This document shows, piece after piece, positions 47,795 to 56,629 of a DNA stretch of 64,000 bases; positions within the stretch are counted from its first letter, which is position 1, and every line of letters starts with the position of its first letter. Under the pieces are notes generated by a model. It was not told where the DNA came from. It saw only the letters and a list, made by a program, of their open reading frames with translations, and did no database searches. Source of the DNA: Mantis religiosa (Eukaryota > Arthropoda > Insecta > Mantodea > Mantidae); NCBI GenBank assembly GCA_030765055.1, contig JAUKNK010000058.1, positions 1 through 64,000 on the forward strand. Reading direction: 5' to 3'. The translations under genes and the position numbers were made by a program.

Positions 47795-47805
47795 AACATG
47801 TCCTG
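47766..47805 (+). ncRNA. hammerhead-like motif, right PLE unit
   Basis: Stem I CAG (47766-47768) with CTG (47803-47805). Core CTGAGGA 47769-47775, one extra T, stem II AAGAGC/GCTCTT (47777-47782 with 47787-47792), GAAA 47793-47796, self-complementary ACATGT as a minimal stem III, GTC cleavage triplet ending at 47802. The protein's last codons and TGA stop lie within stem II and the GAAA. Short stem III implies action as a dimer if active. Hammerhead motifs in PLEs are established; activity here is not shown. Confidence 0.7.
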
Positions 47806-47875
47806 TGAATAAACAGGTGAGTGAAGCAATGTGTCAATATATTCTCGATTCAATTTTGTACATGGTGATATATCA

Positions 47876-48119
47876 TTATACGTTGGAAGAGAATTGTCAA
47901 ATTTATATTTTCGTAACTGTTTTAATTAAATATATTACGCAACAGAGTTTATTTATCTGAAATGCATGTTAATTCTTAAACGAAGAGGAGGTTCCTTTGC
48001 TCTCAAGCACATGGCACGATAGCACATGATTTAGCGGTAGTGGTGACATTTGTTTATGACTTTTATCACTGACCTTGTTTTGAACTGGATTAGTCATGCA
48101 TCGCCATTCGAGAGTGCGG
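47876..48119. other. no recognisable gene
   Basis: AT-rich DNA right of the PLE target duplication. It continues from the pre-insertion sequence left of 44042. Confidence 0.5.
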
Positions 48120-48815
48120 GAGCTAAATTATTGCACATGTATTATATGTATAATGGCAGAGTCTACCGCCAGTTTTTCGTTTAAGTATCGCAAGGATAAT
48201 TATTTATAAACAGGCGAAAAAAGAATTGTGTTGCATGTGTTTAATGCACTCACAGAGAAGAATCCGTCTTTGTCAGTGAGGGAAGTCGAACAGTTGTGCT
48301 CCGAACTTACAGGTGTTGAGTGTTAGATCCGTAGGAACATCGCGACATGAAATTGAGGAAACAGGAAAACTTACCACTCCAGGCAAAAGCAGGAATAAAC
48401 AAAAGTGCATGCTCGGAGAAAATACGTGAAAAGTGTTGTGCGTCGTCATGTGTGTAGTTTTTCTTTAGAAACGAACTCCCTAACATAAGTAACATTTCGT
48501 CTGCTGTAAATGAGGATGCAGATTTACCAAATTTCAGCAGACTGCTTATACAGCTGGGATTTGTGAATGAAAAAAGAGGCAAGAAAAATGTGCTAAAAGA
48601 CAGAGGCGATATTGCTGTGTGGCGAAGATGCTATTTAAGGACAACCACACTGCACCGAGATACAAATCGCTAAATATACACGAAGAACACACGAAAAGTA
48701 AAGTATGGTGTGACACGACTTTTAAGACTGAAAGACAAGCATTTTTGGAAGGTATGTGTGCTGGTTTAAAAAATCCCAGTGGAAAAGGCCAAATGCCTTA
48801 TATTATAAACTCTTT
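48120..48815 (+). pseudogene. DDE-superfamily transposase-like gene, broken
   Basis: Pieces in several frames: VLHVFNAL-like and EKNPSLSVREVEQLC, then GKLTTPGKSRNKQKC, then NELPN and DADLPNFSRLLIQLGFVNEKRG, IAVWRRCYL, then HTKSKVWCDTTFKTERQAFLEG and GLKNPSGKG. This order (helix-turn-helix, RWR-like, KVW-D and L-x-N-P-x-GKG) is that of a DDE endonuclease-like family common in insect genomes. The two strongest segments flank a region where the first aspartate motif (DETW) would be expected and is absent, so it has an internal deletion. Confidence 0.6.
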
Positions 48816-49189
48816 CAGTTTCATTGCTCAGCCATTCTGTTTCCATTTGCTCAGTTCATTATAAACTTGTATTTTTGCATGCCTTCATATCCTTATTTGT
48901 ATGATTTTATTTATCTTCCCGGCAATTATTACATTTACTGCACGTTTAAATGTGACGGGAAGGCACCGCCTATGGCGTATGACGCGAAAGCATTAGCCAA
49001 TTAGGGCGAGGGGGAGGGTTGTTGAACGCGGAGTGATACATTTCAACCGGGCAAGGTTATATGAAACAGAGATTAGGTCGCAGTGCCAAGAAGTCGCAAG
49101 GGCTTTCACTACCCCTTTTCAGTCATCATCGAAGGTAAAATTCACAGCAAGTATTGCAAAATATATGCAAAGAGGTTGAGAGTAGGTCT

Positions 49190-49770
49190 AATGGGTTTCG
49201 CTTAAAGTGAGCAATAGTGGCATAGCAATATGGCGAGCGTGATGTTATGGCTATTGTGTGGTATGCAAGAAAACATTTCACATTCAGACCCACTTCACAT
49301 TTATTGCACATGGTTGGAGTCGTCATGTGGCACAGTCGACAACATGTTCTGTTCTTCTGTGGTGCTACAAAATGATTAGTGCGATCATATCTGGAGTCCA
49401 CATTCTCATGCTTTGGTGGTTTACCAGCAGCTTGTTTTGGAGCTCCATGTCTGCAGGGAATTGCTTTTGCATTTCTTCTACAAAACTCTAAATTGTCCAG
49501 TTTTCCTCCACATTTTTCTTGGATTTAGGCTCAGAAGTTCCTTCAGTTTCTGCAGAGTGGCTAGTCGTATGTATTTCTGCCTCAGTCCGAAGCACACTCC
49601 GGGCAGATTGTTGATGTTCATGTTGTCTTCTTAGCCAGAATCTTCATCGGTAACACCTCCACAAGCATTTTCAGGAGGTTGCAGCAGGATGTCAATTTCA
49701 TTGTATGTATCCAAATCATCTTCTTTCTCAAAAATGGCAAGCATTTCAGCTACACTTAACCCCCAAAATA
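49190..49770 (-). pseudogene. piggyBac-like transposase, N- and C-terminal ends only
   Basis: Reading the minus strand, the start gives MLAIFEKEDDLDTYNEIDILLQ then PPENACGGVTDEDSG, the acidic N-terminus of piggyBac-derived proteins. After a shift and stop the C-terminal cysteine-rich domain follows: RTCCRLCHMTTPTMCNKCEVGLNVKCFLAYHT, matching the C-x2-C...C-x2-C...C...H pattern that binds DNA ends. The catalytic DDD core between them is missing. Confidence 0.65.
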
Positions 49771-50047
49771 AAAATATGACTAATGTTTATACGAGGGTCC
49801 TTCAATAAATAACCAAACTAATTTAATTGTATTTAAATAAACCGCCCTGGAGTGCCATGGCTGCTAATGGTGGAAAGCTGAATCCTTCCGCTAGCAGAGC
49901 TGTGAGTGCCAGTCCTGCAGACTCAATCAGTTGGGAGTAAGAGCCCGATATGGGAGGTCGTGTTTACTGCACCCAGCATGGAACTGAAATTGCAGTAATG
50001 CACATCAATAAAGTTTTGTGTTCTGTTAGACAAGCATCCTACAGAAA

Positions 50048-51054
50048 TTATTAATTTTTAGATGAGTCGTATTTATTACACATCCACTTCACTTTCATAC
50101 CTATTTTGAGGACATGTTTTGCAAATCATTATTTGCATCTTCTGCTCTTATGCAACTAAAGCTTGATCCAGTGGTGTGGTGGGTGTGGGTAATTCTGGAG
50201 TTGCTGCTGCCATCTGTTGATTTAGTGATGAACTTAAATATGGGATTTTCTTCTGGCGGGATTTCAAAGTTCATTAGTTGGTTTTTATGCTTTTCTATGT
50301 ATATTCTCTCCCATATGACGAGTTCACTATGTTTTTATACGCATTTTAGTAATTCTGTGCTATCTTCAATTTCATGATTTTCAGACCAGAAATGAGCTGC
50401 TATTGCGGACTTATCAATATTTTTGTATTTTAAGTGCCTGAAGTGTTCTTTCTTTCTAGTGCCTATGTTTCTTTTTGTCCTCCCTATGTAAATTTTTTCA
50501 CAGTCTTTACACTTAATCTTGTAAATGCCTGACTTTTCCTCTGGTTCTATCTTATCAGTATTATTACTGTGAAGTAGGTTTTTAATTAACTTTAAAGAGA
50601 GTCATATCATAACAACACTGTTTTCAACACTTCCAAGAAAGTAATTGTAGGTTTTTAATGTTGTAATTGTTTTTTGGTGCCAATGTATTTCTTGAATATT
50701 TTTTTGAACTTTTTTGTGGCCCAGGGGTGGTAAGTAAATTTAGCAAATCTAATTTGTTGTTTTATTGGTGTGAGAGCTGTGATCTGTTTTAATCTCTTTT
50801 GAAGTTTGAATAATTTTAGTTTTTTATCTAATAGGTTTTTTCCATATCCATTTTTAATTGCAGTTTTTAAGATTTGATGGTATTCGTTTTGATATTCTTG
50901 CTGGCTGAGGGGTAGATTTACTAATCTGTGTGTGAGACTGTTGATGGTTGTATGTTTGTGTGGAATTGGGTGTATTGGAACACCACAGTGAAGCGAAATA
51001 ATTATTAATTTTTAGATAATTATAATAATTATTAATTTTCAGTTAAATCTCGAT
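50048..51054 (-). mobile_element. Penelope-like element remnant in the mariner
   Basis: Bounded by the 12-bp repeat ATCCTACAGAAA at 50036-50047 and 51055-51066. On the minus strand it encodes the PLE C-terminus: thumb region, then GIY-YIG (KIKCKDCEKIYIGRTKRN-like) and KHFRHLKY, in broken frames. The RT core is gone. Left end TTATTAATTTTTAGATGAGT and right end CAGTTAAATCTCGAT also bound the 143-bp insertion at 51872. A hammerhead-like motif lies at 50108-50147. Confidence 0.85.
50108..50147 (-). ncRNA. hammerhead-like motif, core decayed
   Basis: Minus strand: stem I GAG/CTC, stem II GCAAAT/ATTTGC and ACATGTC are all kept. The core CTGANGA reads CAGAAGA and GAAA reads AAAA. Stem sequences differ from the palindrome copies yet still pair. 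Confidence 0.5.
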
Positions 51055-51871
51055 ATCCTACAGAAACCTCTGAAATGGTGCAGGAAGCATAAAAGGACCA
51101 AGCTTTAGGCAAAACACAAGTCTTTGAGTGGTATAAACATTTCAAAGGGGGTCATGAAGACCTTCAAGATTCTCCGCGCCCTGGAAGACCTGTAACAGCT
51201 AAAACAGAAGTCAACATTAACACAATTGTGCGAGAAGATCATCACATAACAATTTCAAAAGTTGCAGATATAATGTATTTGTCTGTTGGAACTGTAGATG
51301 ACATTATTCGCAATGATCTTGGCTATCGAAAAGATGCAACAAAATGGGTACCGCACATGCTGAAGGATGAAGAGTAGGCTCACCGCGTCATGACGTATTA
51401 AGAATGGCCTGGAAGGTTACAATGGGAGCCAGACTTTCTGAATAGGGTCATCACTTGTGACAAGAGTTAGAGTTTGCAGTGGAAATATTCATCGAGCAAA
51501 AGTTCAGAAAAGTGCAGAAAAGGTCATGCATCTCATATTCTTTGACAAACAGAGCATTCTGTATGATCATGTTGTAAGTAATTAACGCACAGTAACTGCT
51601 GCTTACTATTGTGACATACTGAAGGGGCCACTGAAGACAAAAATTGCAGAAAAGCGACCAGATCTCGTCAGGAGAGGATGGATCTTACATCAGGATAATG
51701 CCCCTGCTCATCGAGCTCCTGCAACTCAAGATGTCATTGCAGAAATGGGCATTGAGATCATGTCTCATCCACCTTATTCTCCAGATCTCTCACCATGCGA
51801 TTTTCACCTCTTTCCTAAAGTGAAACAGAAGCTTCGTGGTCTCCATTTTCAAAGTGTTAAGAAGTTGAACA

Positions 51872-52014
51872 GTTGTTAATTTTTAGATGAGTCGTATTTA
51901 TTACACATCTGCTTCAGTTTCTTAAGTGAAGCAGATGTGTAATAAATACGACTCATCTAAAAATTAATAATTTTTGGCTTCACTGTGGTGTTCCAATACA
52001 GTTAAATCTCGATA
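51872..52014. mobile_element. 143-bp fold-back mini-element derived from a PLE
   Basis: Flanked by the 10-bp repeat AAGTTGAACA (51862-51871 and 52015-52024), inside the mariner C-terminus. It consists of a perfect-looking inverted repeat of ~45 bp (AATTTTTAGATGAGTCGTAT / ATACGACTCATCTAAAAATT) plus CTTCACTGTGGTGTTCCAAT and CAGTTAAATCTCGAT. Both outer ends equal those of the larger insertion at 50048-51054, with all coding removed. Confidence 0.85.
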
Positions 52015-52218
52015 AGTTGAACAAAGTTGTCATGGGTATCCTGAACAGATTGTACAAAATTGGCTTCAATGAGTGTTTCGAACAATGGGTAAATTGTTAG
52101 AATAATTGTATTTCGTCAGAGGGAGAATACTTCGAAAGTCTGTAGGTAAATGTTAGTGAAATAAAGCCATTATGTGTTAATTAAAAAATTAGTTTGGTTA
52201 TTTATTGAAGAACCCTCA

Positions 52219-53059
52219 TATATATATTAACATATTGAATTATGTATTATAAATTATCATATTTATAATATATTAAATATTGAATGTTTGACTTCTGAAA
52301 TAGCAACTTCTCTTTACCTTGCTATGCCTACTACATAAATGTTTCCATATGTGCCTAGCATGCCTTATGTGGGACCCCAAACTTATCATAGCCCCATTGT
52401 CAGCATATTATATGACAGGGAGTTCAGCATTAGTCATAGTGATTTGGACAATATTTCTTTTTAGAACTAAGTATATACTAATACTATAATATAATAATAA
52501 TTCTGTAAAACCTTATCTTTGGTAACACATTGTAAAACTGTGCAAAATTTCTGGAGTTTGGCTTTAGTTCCAGCTGCTTTGTTGACTCTCACAAATACCA
52601 ACACAAAATGGAGACCTTGAAACAACTTTCCTTAACATGTTTCCACAGCTGCCATCTAGCTGAAGTGTTTACAATTGCTTCAGCAGAGGAAAATATGAGC
52701 CATCCCATATCTGGGACGTCAGGCATATCTGGGTTACTATACAGACTATTCAACATCCCCGTCAGCAAAGAAGAATATAATAAGCATAGCCTACAATATT
52801 GCATATAGCATCAGTCAACAGTTTCAGCCCCAAAATCACACAACAAAAGTTTAACAAACACAAACTTAAAACTATCAAGGAAATTAGCATGTTAAAATCT
52901 CAAAAAAGAAATTTTCCAATGCAAGAAATTCACCTATTATCTTTGGGCGGACCAAAGATGTAAGACATTTTTCAGTAAACTCGACATCATTATAGCATGT
53001 GTGATTGGAAGAATTTAGTAACAATGACATCAAAATAATCGGAAAAAACAATTTGTAGT
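52219..53059. other. no recognisable gene
   Basis: AT-rich. An open frame at 52608-52808 (SAEENMSHPISGTSG) has no known domain. Confidence 0.45.
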
Positions 53060-53235
53060 CAGTTTATTGACACTTCATCACTTACATTTTTATATTATGG
53101 AGGGACTAGTTTGCCTTCATTTTAAACCTCTCTCTACTAGCATCTGTTGTTGTCTGCTCTCCTCTCTCTGGTGGTGGAACTATGAACTTCTTTGTCAAAT
53201 TATCTACTGGTGGGATTTCAAAGTTCATTACTCAG

Positions 53236-53545
53236 TTATTTTAGTTAATTGATGGAAATGAATAATTTCTTCACACTAGCCGTATATAGGCTAAGGTCTT
53301 TGATAGAGTCAACATGAAAAATTCAATGCCATGGCCGGGATTTGAACCACAGATCTCCTGGTTTCTGTCCAACCGCTCTAACCCATTGAGCTACCATGGC
53401 CAACGTGCCGTCCTGACATTAAATTTGCCATTTGACTCATATTTCCCTGGTATACCACTAGGTTGACATGTTGACTCTATCAGACTTTAGCCTGTATACG
53501 GCTAGTGTACAGAAATGATTAATTTCCATCAATAAACTAAAATAA
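53236..53545 (-). mobile_element. fold-back element carrying a tRNA-like unit
   Basis: About 310 bp with ~80-bp inverted ends (TTATTTTAGTT, TTGATGGAAAT, ACTAGCCGTATA, TAGAGTCAACATG on the left; complements on the right ending near 53545). Between them on the minus strand (53402-53330) is a tRNA-like unit: TGGTAGCTCAATGGGTTAGA (A box) and GGTTCAAATCCC (B box). Pol III boxes suggest a SINE, while the long inverted ends are unlike a normal SINE. Related pieces are at 17375-17690 and 53632-53733. Confidence 0.75.
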
Positions 53546-53631
53546 TAAGAGTTAAATGATGAAGCCTGTACTTATGATAGAAAGTTGTCACAAACGGTGT
53601 ATCTCAGATGCGAGAGCCCCTAGGATGGTGC

Positions 53632-53733
53632 GTTGGCCACGGTAGCTCAATGGTTTAGAGCGACTGTACGGAAACCAAGAGATCTGTGGTTCAAATCCCA
53701 GCCATGGCATTGAATTTTTCATGTTGACTATTC
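53632..53733 (+). mobile_element. tRNA-like repeat fragment
   Basis: GGCCACGGTAGCTCAATGG and GGTTCAAATCCC, then GAATTTTTCATGTTGACT. It matches the tRNA-like unit of the 53236-53545 element in the opposite orientation, but stops just inside the inverted end. The acceptor stem does not pair as in a real tRNA gene. Confidence 0.7.
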
Positions 53734-54299
53734 ATTATGCAGTCCTTATTTTTTTGGATTAGGATCAATGTCATGATTTTCGTTCCAAAAATGAAATGCT
53801 ACTGCTGACTTATCTTCTTGTTTCAATCGATCTTTCTAAAGTTCTCTTTGACTCTGGTTTTTAGATTTCTTTTAGTTTGACCTATGTAGCATTTTTCACA
53901 ATTCTTACAACTTATTTGTTATATTCTGGATCTGTTAACTGATGGGATTTCATGTTTTTGAATTTAGCAATTTGAATATACCGACTACAAATAGTTTTTC
54001 CAATCATTTTAGCATCTCAAAACAGGTATAGCATACAAAACTTACTCTGCACATTCTTAAAAGACAGAATCCTCCATGCATAAGAATTAGGTATTAATCA
54101 GATAAACCATGTAAACTATGATCGAATACAGGCAAGACAACAAGTAACTTGAAAACCAGACTGAAAGAACACCTTTTATGCATAAAATACAGACAGACAG
54201 AAAAATCAGCCTTGCAACACACTTTAGGACATGTATAAAGACTAAAACTGAGTCATGCCTTTTAAAACTTGTAACTTCACTCACATCCTTTTACAAAAT

Positions 54300-54340
54300 C
54301 AGGAACATTTTCGAAACTGTTGCGGTTTCATCCTCAGCTG
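54300..54340 (-). ncRNA. hammerhead-like motif, PLE remnant
   Basis: Minus strand: CAG, CTGAGGA, extra T, stem II GAAAC/GTTTC, GAAA, ATGTTC, CTG. Stem I and II pair; stem III is imperfect. Confidence 0.5.
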
Positions 54341-54411
54341 ATTAGCGACTTACCTCATGTTGTCCGGATCTCTTGTAATTGGCTCCCACTCTTGGAAGAG
54401 TCTTTACATAA

Positions 54412-54954
54412 TGTAACGCGAGCGCTGGAACACCCTGTGAAGCAGCTGGGAGCGGGAGTTGGGGGAGGTCCGTGTGAGCCACACCTCCCCCTCGTCTGTG
54501 GTGACAAGGCGGCGGTCGGGAGAAAAAACATGCTCGTGCCGTCTGTTTCCTTACACCTGGTTCTCGATCTTTCTGTTACTGGAACAATCCTGTAAACACC
54601 AGAAGTCGGCGATATTCCTATATAAAGGGGGTTACAGACAGACAGAGTAGAGTTGAGTTGGTCAGTTAGTGAGTGAGGAGACAGTCGCAGTTCTTGGTGT
54701 AAGAGTTAGTCAGTGACGTGTTAATGTACGAGAAGATTGTGCGACGGAAGACTGTACGTAACTGTGAATGTGTACCGGAGCTTACGTAACCGCGAGGCCA
54801 AGTGAAATTGTAACGGACGAACTGGTGAATTGTAATTGTGTGCAGCACGAAATTCTGTGTAATTGGCAAGAGTTTAACTGTAAGTCGGTGGAAATAAAGA
54901 ACATTGTTGAGTGGTGTAATTGGACTTTTCATTTCACGAACCCACAAAGTCACA
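54412..54954 (+). repeat. 5' LTR of Gypsy copy C
   Basis: 543 bp, TGTAACGCGAGC to AAAGTCACA. TATATAAA at 54619-54626, then CAGTTAGTGAGTGAG initiator-like words. Directly followed by C and the tRNA-Leu-like primer-binding site. Confidence 0.93.
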
Positions 54955-54999
54955 CTGGTGTCAGGAAGCGGGAAGCTAACATCACCGAACATTACAACC

Positions 55000-56148
55000 A
55001 TGGACGCGGCATTGGAGAAAATTTTGGAGAAGATGATGGAAATGAAGGCGGAACTGACAGAAATGAAGACGGCAACTGAAAACCTCGCTGCAAAAATAGA
55101 AGCGGCAAACAACAACCTCATCGCCGAGTTGAAACAAATGAAGACGGCCAACGACAACATCACCGCGGAGATGGAAGAAATGAAGGCCGAGTTAACCACA
55201 GAAATGAGAGCAGCGAACGGCAGTCTGGCCACGGAAATGAAGGCGGCGAACGAGGCTCTCGCCGCAAAGGTTGAGGAACGGTTGGCCGGCGTGAGGGATG
55301 ACGTCACGAACCTGGGCAAGCGGAAGGGTCAAGTAGACGACCGCCTTAATGATTTAGAGGAAAAGGCCGACAACATCGCAAAACCCCTCACCCGCCTGAC
55401 GGAGGAAAACCGGCCTTATGTGTGGACGGAGGACGCCGAAGACGCTTTCCAGCACCCGAAGGGGACCCTGTGCAGTGCTTCTATTTTGGGTTTCCCACAA
55501 CCGGGTGGCGCCTTCATTGTGGACACCGACGCTAGCGACCATTACATTGGAGGTGTCCTACCGCAGATCCAGGACGGCCATGAGCGCACAAGAGTGGAAG
55601 AGAAGGAGCGTGCCGCAGCAGTCCGAGTATTTGTGGCAGTGCCTGCTGAAGGCTGGGATAGCGCAGGCCTGAGGAGGGAGCAGCTGGCGGACGCAGACTT
55701 GGGGCCACTCTTGAGGGAAGTGGACGCAGGGACGAGACCAACCTGGGAGGACATCGCACCGAGGAGCGCCACCTACATGTCGCACTGGGCCCAATGGGAC
55801 TCGTTGAAGACCAGAGAGGGCGTGCTGTTCCGGGTATGGGAGTCACCCGATGGGAAGGCGCAGAGAGGACAGTTGGTACCTCCCCGGAGTAAGGTCCCGG
55901 AAGTCTTGGAGGAAGTGCACGCCGGAACTTCAGGAGGACACCTGGGAGCGAACCATATGATTCACAAACTACGGCAGCGCTACTTCTGGCTGAGACTCCG
56001 AGCAGATGCTGGTGGTACACCTGGACCGCCTCGCACGCTACGATGGGGCTGTTCGGGGCGAACAGCTTTGAGGAGGGAGCAGTGTAACGCGAGCGCTGGA
56101 ACACCCTGTGAAGCAGCTGGGAGCGGGAGTTGGGGGAGGTCCGTGTGA
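55000..56148 (+). CDS. fused Gag/RNase H/integrase frame of copy C
   Basis: 382 codons, open despite three deletions. The start ATG 55000 (MDAALEKILEK) matches copy A. Residues 1-~120 are the Gag coiled coil with EMKAANEALAAK-type repeats. At ~55369-55375 it jumps into pol (IAKPLTRLTEE), then RNase H start GGAFIVDTDASDHYIGGVL. At ~55585-55590 it jumps to the RH-IN linker (RVEEKERAAAVRV) and integrase zinc domain. At ~56004-56011 a third jump leaves the frame, which runs into the LTR. Junctions share a few bases. The product would be a Gag-like coiled coil lacking capsid, knuckle and any enzyme; translation is not shown. Confidence 0.8.
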   Translation: MDAALEKILEKMMEMKAELTEMKTATENLAAKIEAANNNLIAELKQMKTANDNITAEMEEMKAELTTEMRAANGSLATEMKAANEALAAKVEERLAGVRDDVTNLGKRKGQVDDRLNDLEEKADNIAKPLTRLTEENRPYVWTEDAEDAFQHPKGTLCSASILGFPQPGGAFIVDTDASDHYIGGVLPQIQDGHERTRVEEKERAAAVRVFVAVPAEGWDSAGLRREQLADADLGPLLREVDAGTRPTWEDIAPRSATYMSHWAQWDSLKTREGVLFRVWESPDGKAQRGQLVPPRSKVPEVLEEVHAGTSGGHLGANHMIHKLRQRYFWLRLRADAGGTPGPPRTLRWGCSGRTALRREQCNASAGTPCEAAGSGSWGRSV

Positions 56149-56625
56149 GCCACACTTCCCCCTCGTCTGTGGTGACAAGGCGGCGGTCGGGAGAAAAAAC
56201 ATGCTCGTGCCGTCTGTTTCCTTACACCTGGTTCTCGATCTTTCTGTTACTGGAACAATCCTGTAAACACCAGAAGTCGGCGATATTCCTATATAAAGGG
56301 GGTTACAGACAGACAGAGTAGAGTTGAGTTGGTCAGTTAGTGAGTGAGGAGACAGTCGCAGTTCTTGGTGTAAGAGTTAGTCAGTGACGTGTTAATGTAC
56401 GAGAAGATTGTGCAACGGAAGACTGTACGTAACTGTGAATGTGTACCGGAGCTTACGTAACCGCGTGGTCAAGTGAAATTGCAACGGACAAACTGGTGAA
56501 TTGTAATTGTGTGCAGCACGAAATTCTGTGTAATTGGCAAGAGTTTAACTGTAGGTCGGTGGAAATAAAGAACATTGTTGAGTGGTGTAATTGGACTTTT
56601 CATTTCACGAACCCAAAAAGTCACA
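56083..56625 (+). repeat. 3' LTR of Gypsy copy C
   Basis: 543 bp, nearly identical to the 5' LTR; TATA box at 56290-56297. One of the differences is in the terminal CCCAAAAAG. Confidence 0.93.
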
Positions 56626-56629
56626 ATAA

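Larger units (their letters stand above)
44042..47875. mobile_element. inverted (head-to-head) Penelope-like element dimer
   Basis: Two PLE units lie 5' end to 5' end. The left arm is 44103-45975 (minus unit), the right arm 45989-47861 (plus unit), with a 13-bp spacer. Both arms are exactly 1873 bp with no net indel and only a handful of substitutions noticed. The whole is flanked by the 16-bp direct repeat ACATGGTGATATATCA at 44042-44057 and 47860-47875; 45 bp of extra tail lie between the left repeat and left arm. Both units are truncated at the same 5' point but keep RT and GIY-YIG open. The 16-bp duplication fits a single insertion event of the dimer. Confidence 0.93.
49978..52145 (+). 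pseudogene. mariner transposase, split by two insertions
   Basis: Starts MELKLQ at 49978 with an early stop and is cut at codon ~24 by the first PLE insertion. From 51067 it continues: ETSEMVQEA, TQVFEWYKHFKGGHEDL, DSPRPGRP (linker), VADIMYLSVGTVDDIIRNDLGYRK. FLNRVITCDKS holds a first-aspartate motif followed by a stop. HQDNAPAHRA and SPDLSPCDFHLF carry the second and third aspartates, with 34 residues between them: D34D, the mariner signature. After the second insertion the C-terminus IGFNECFEQWVN and SSEGEYFESL ends at 52145. Several stops and shifts make it non-functional. Confidence 0.88.
49792..52218 (+). mobile_element. mariner element with two nested PLE insertions
   Basis: Terminal inverted repeats of about 31 bp (left CGAGGGTCCTTCAATAAATA; right TATTTATTGAAGAACCCTCA) lie inside TA dinucleotides at 49790-49791 and 52219-52220. 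Subtracting the insertion 50048-51066 and 51872-52024 leaves about 1255 bp, the usual mariner length. The transposase is a pseudogene. Confidence 0.93.
53060..54350 (-). mobile_element. Penelope-like element remnant, interrupted
   Basis: 53060-53235 encodes on the minus strand the C-terminal MNFEIPPV-type end; 53741-53990 encodes GIY-YIG pieces (KCYIGQTKRNLK-like). The two are separated by a tRNA-like fold-back element and a second tRNA-like fragment. A terminal hammerhead-like motif lies at 54300-54340. All frames are broken. Confidence 0.7.
54412..56625 (+). mobile_element. Ty3/Gypsy copy C, young, internally deleted
   Basis: Both LTRs are 543 bp (54412-54954, 56083-56625) and differ at about eight positions. 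A 4-bp duplication ATAA (54408-54411, 56626-56629) flanks them. The internal part is only 1128 bp: primer-binding site at 54956-54973, a single open frame joining Gag to RNase H and integrase pieces, and a purine tract GAGGAGGGAGCAG. It could only move using enzymes from another copy. Confidence 0.95.

Noticed and set aside
44042..47875. Palindrome as a hairpin-read assembly artefact
   Set aside because: Flanks outside the arms are not mirrored, the arms differ at several bases, and a direct 16-bp repeat bounds the structure. Kept as a finding, with read checking advised.
53632..53733. Possible functional tRNA gene
   Set aside because: A and B boxes are present, but the acceptor and anticodon stems do not pair properly and it matches a dispersed repeat.
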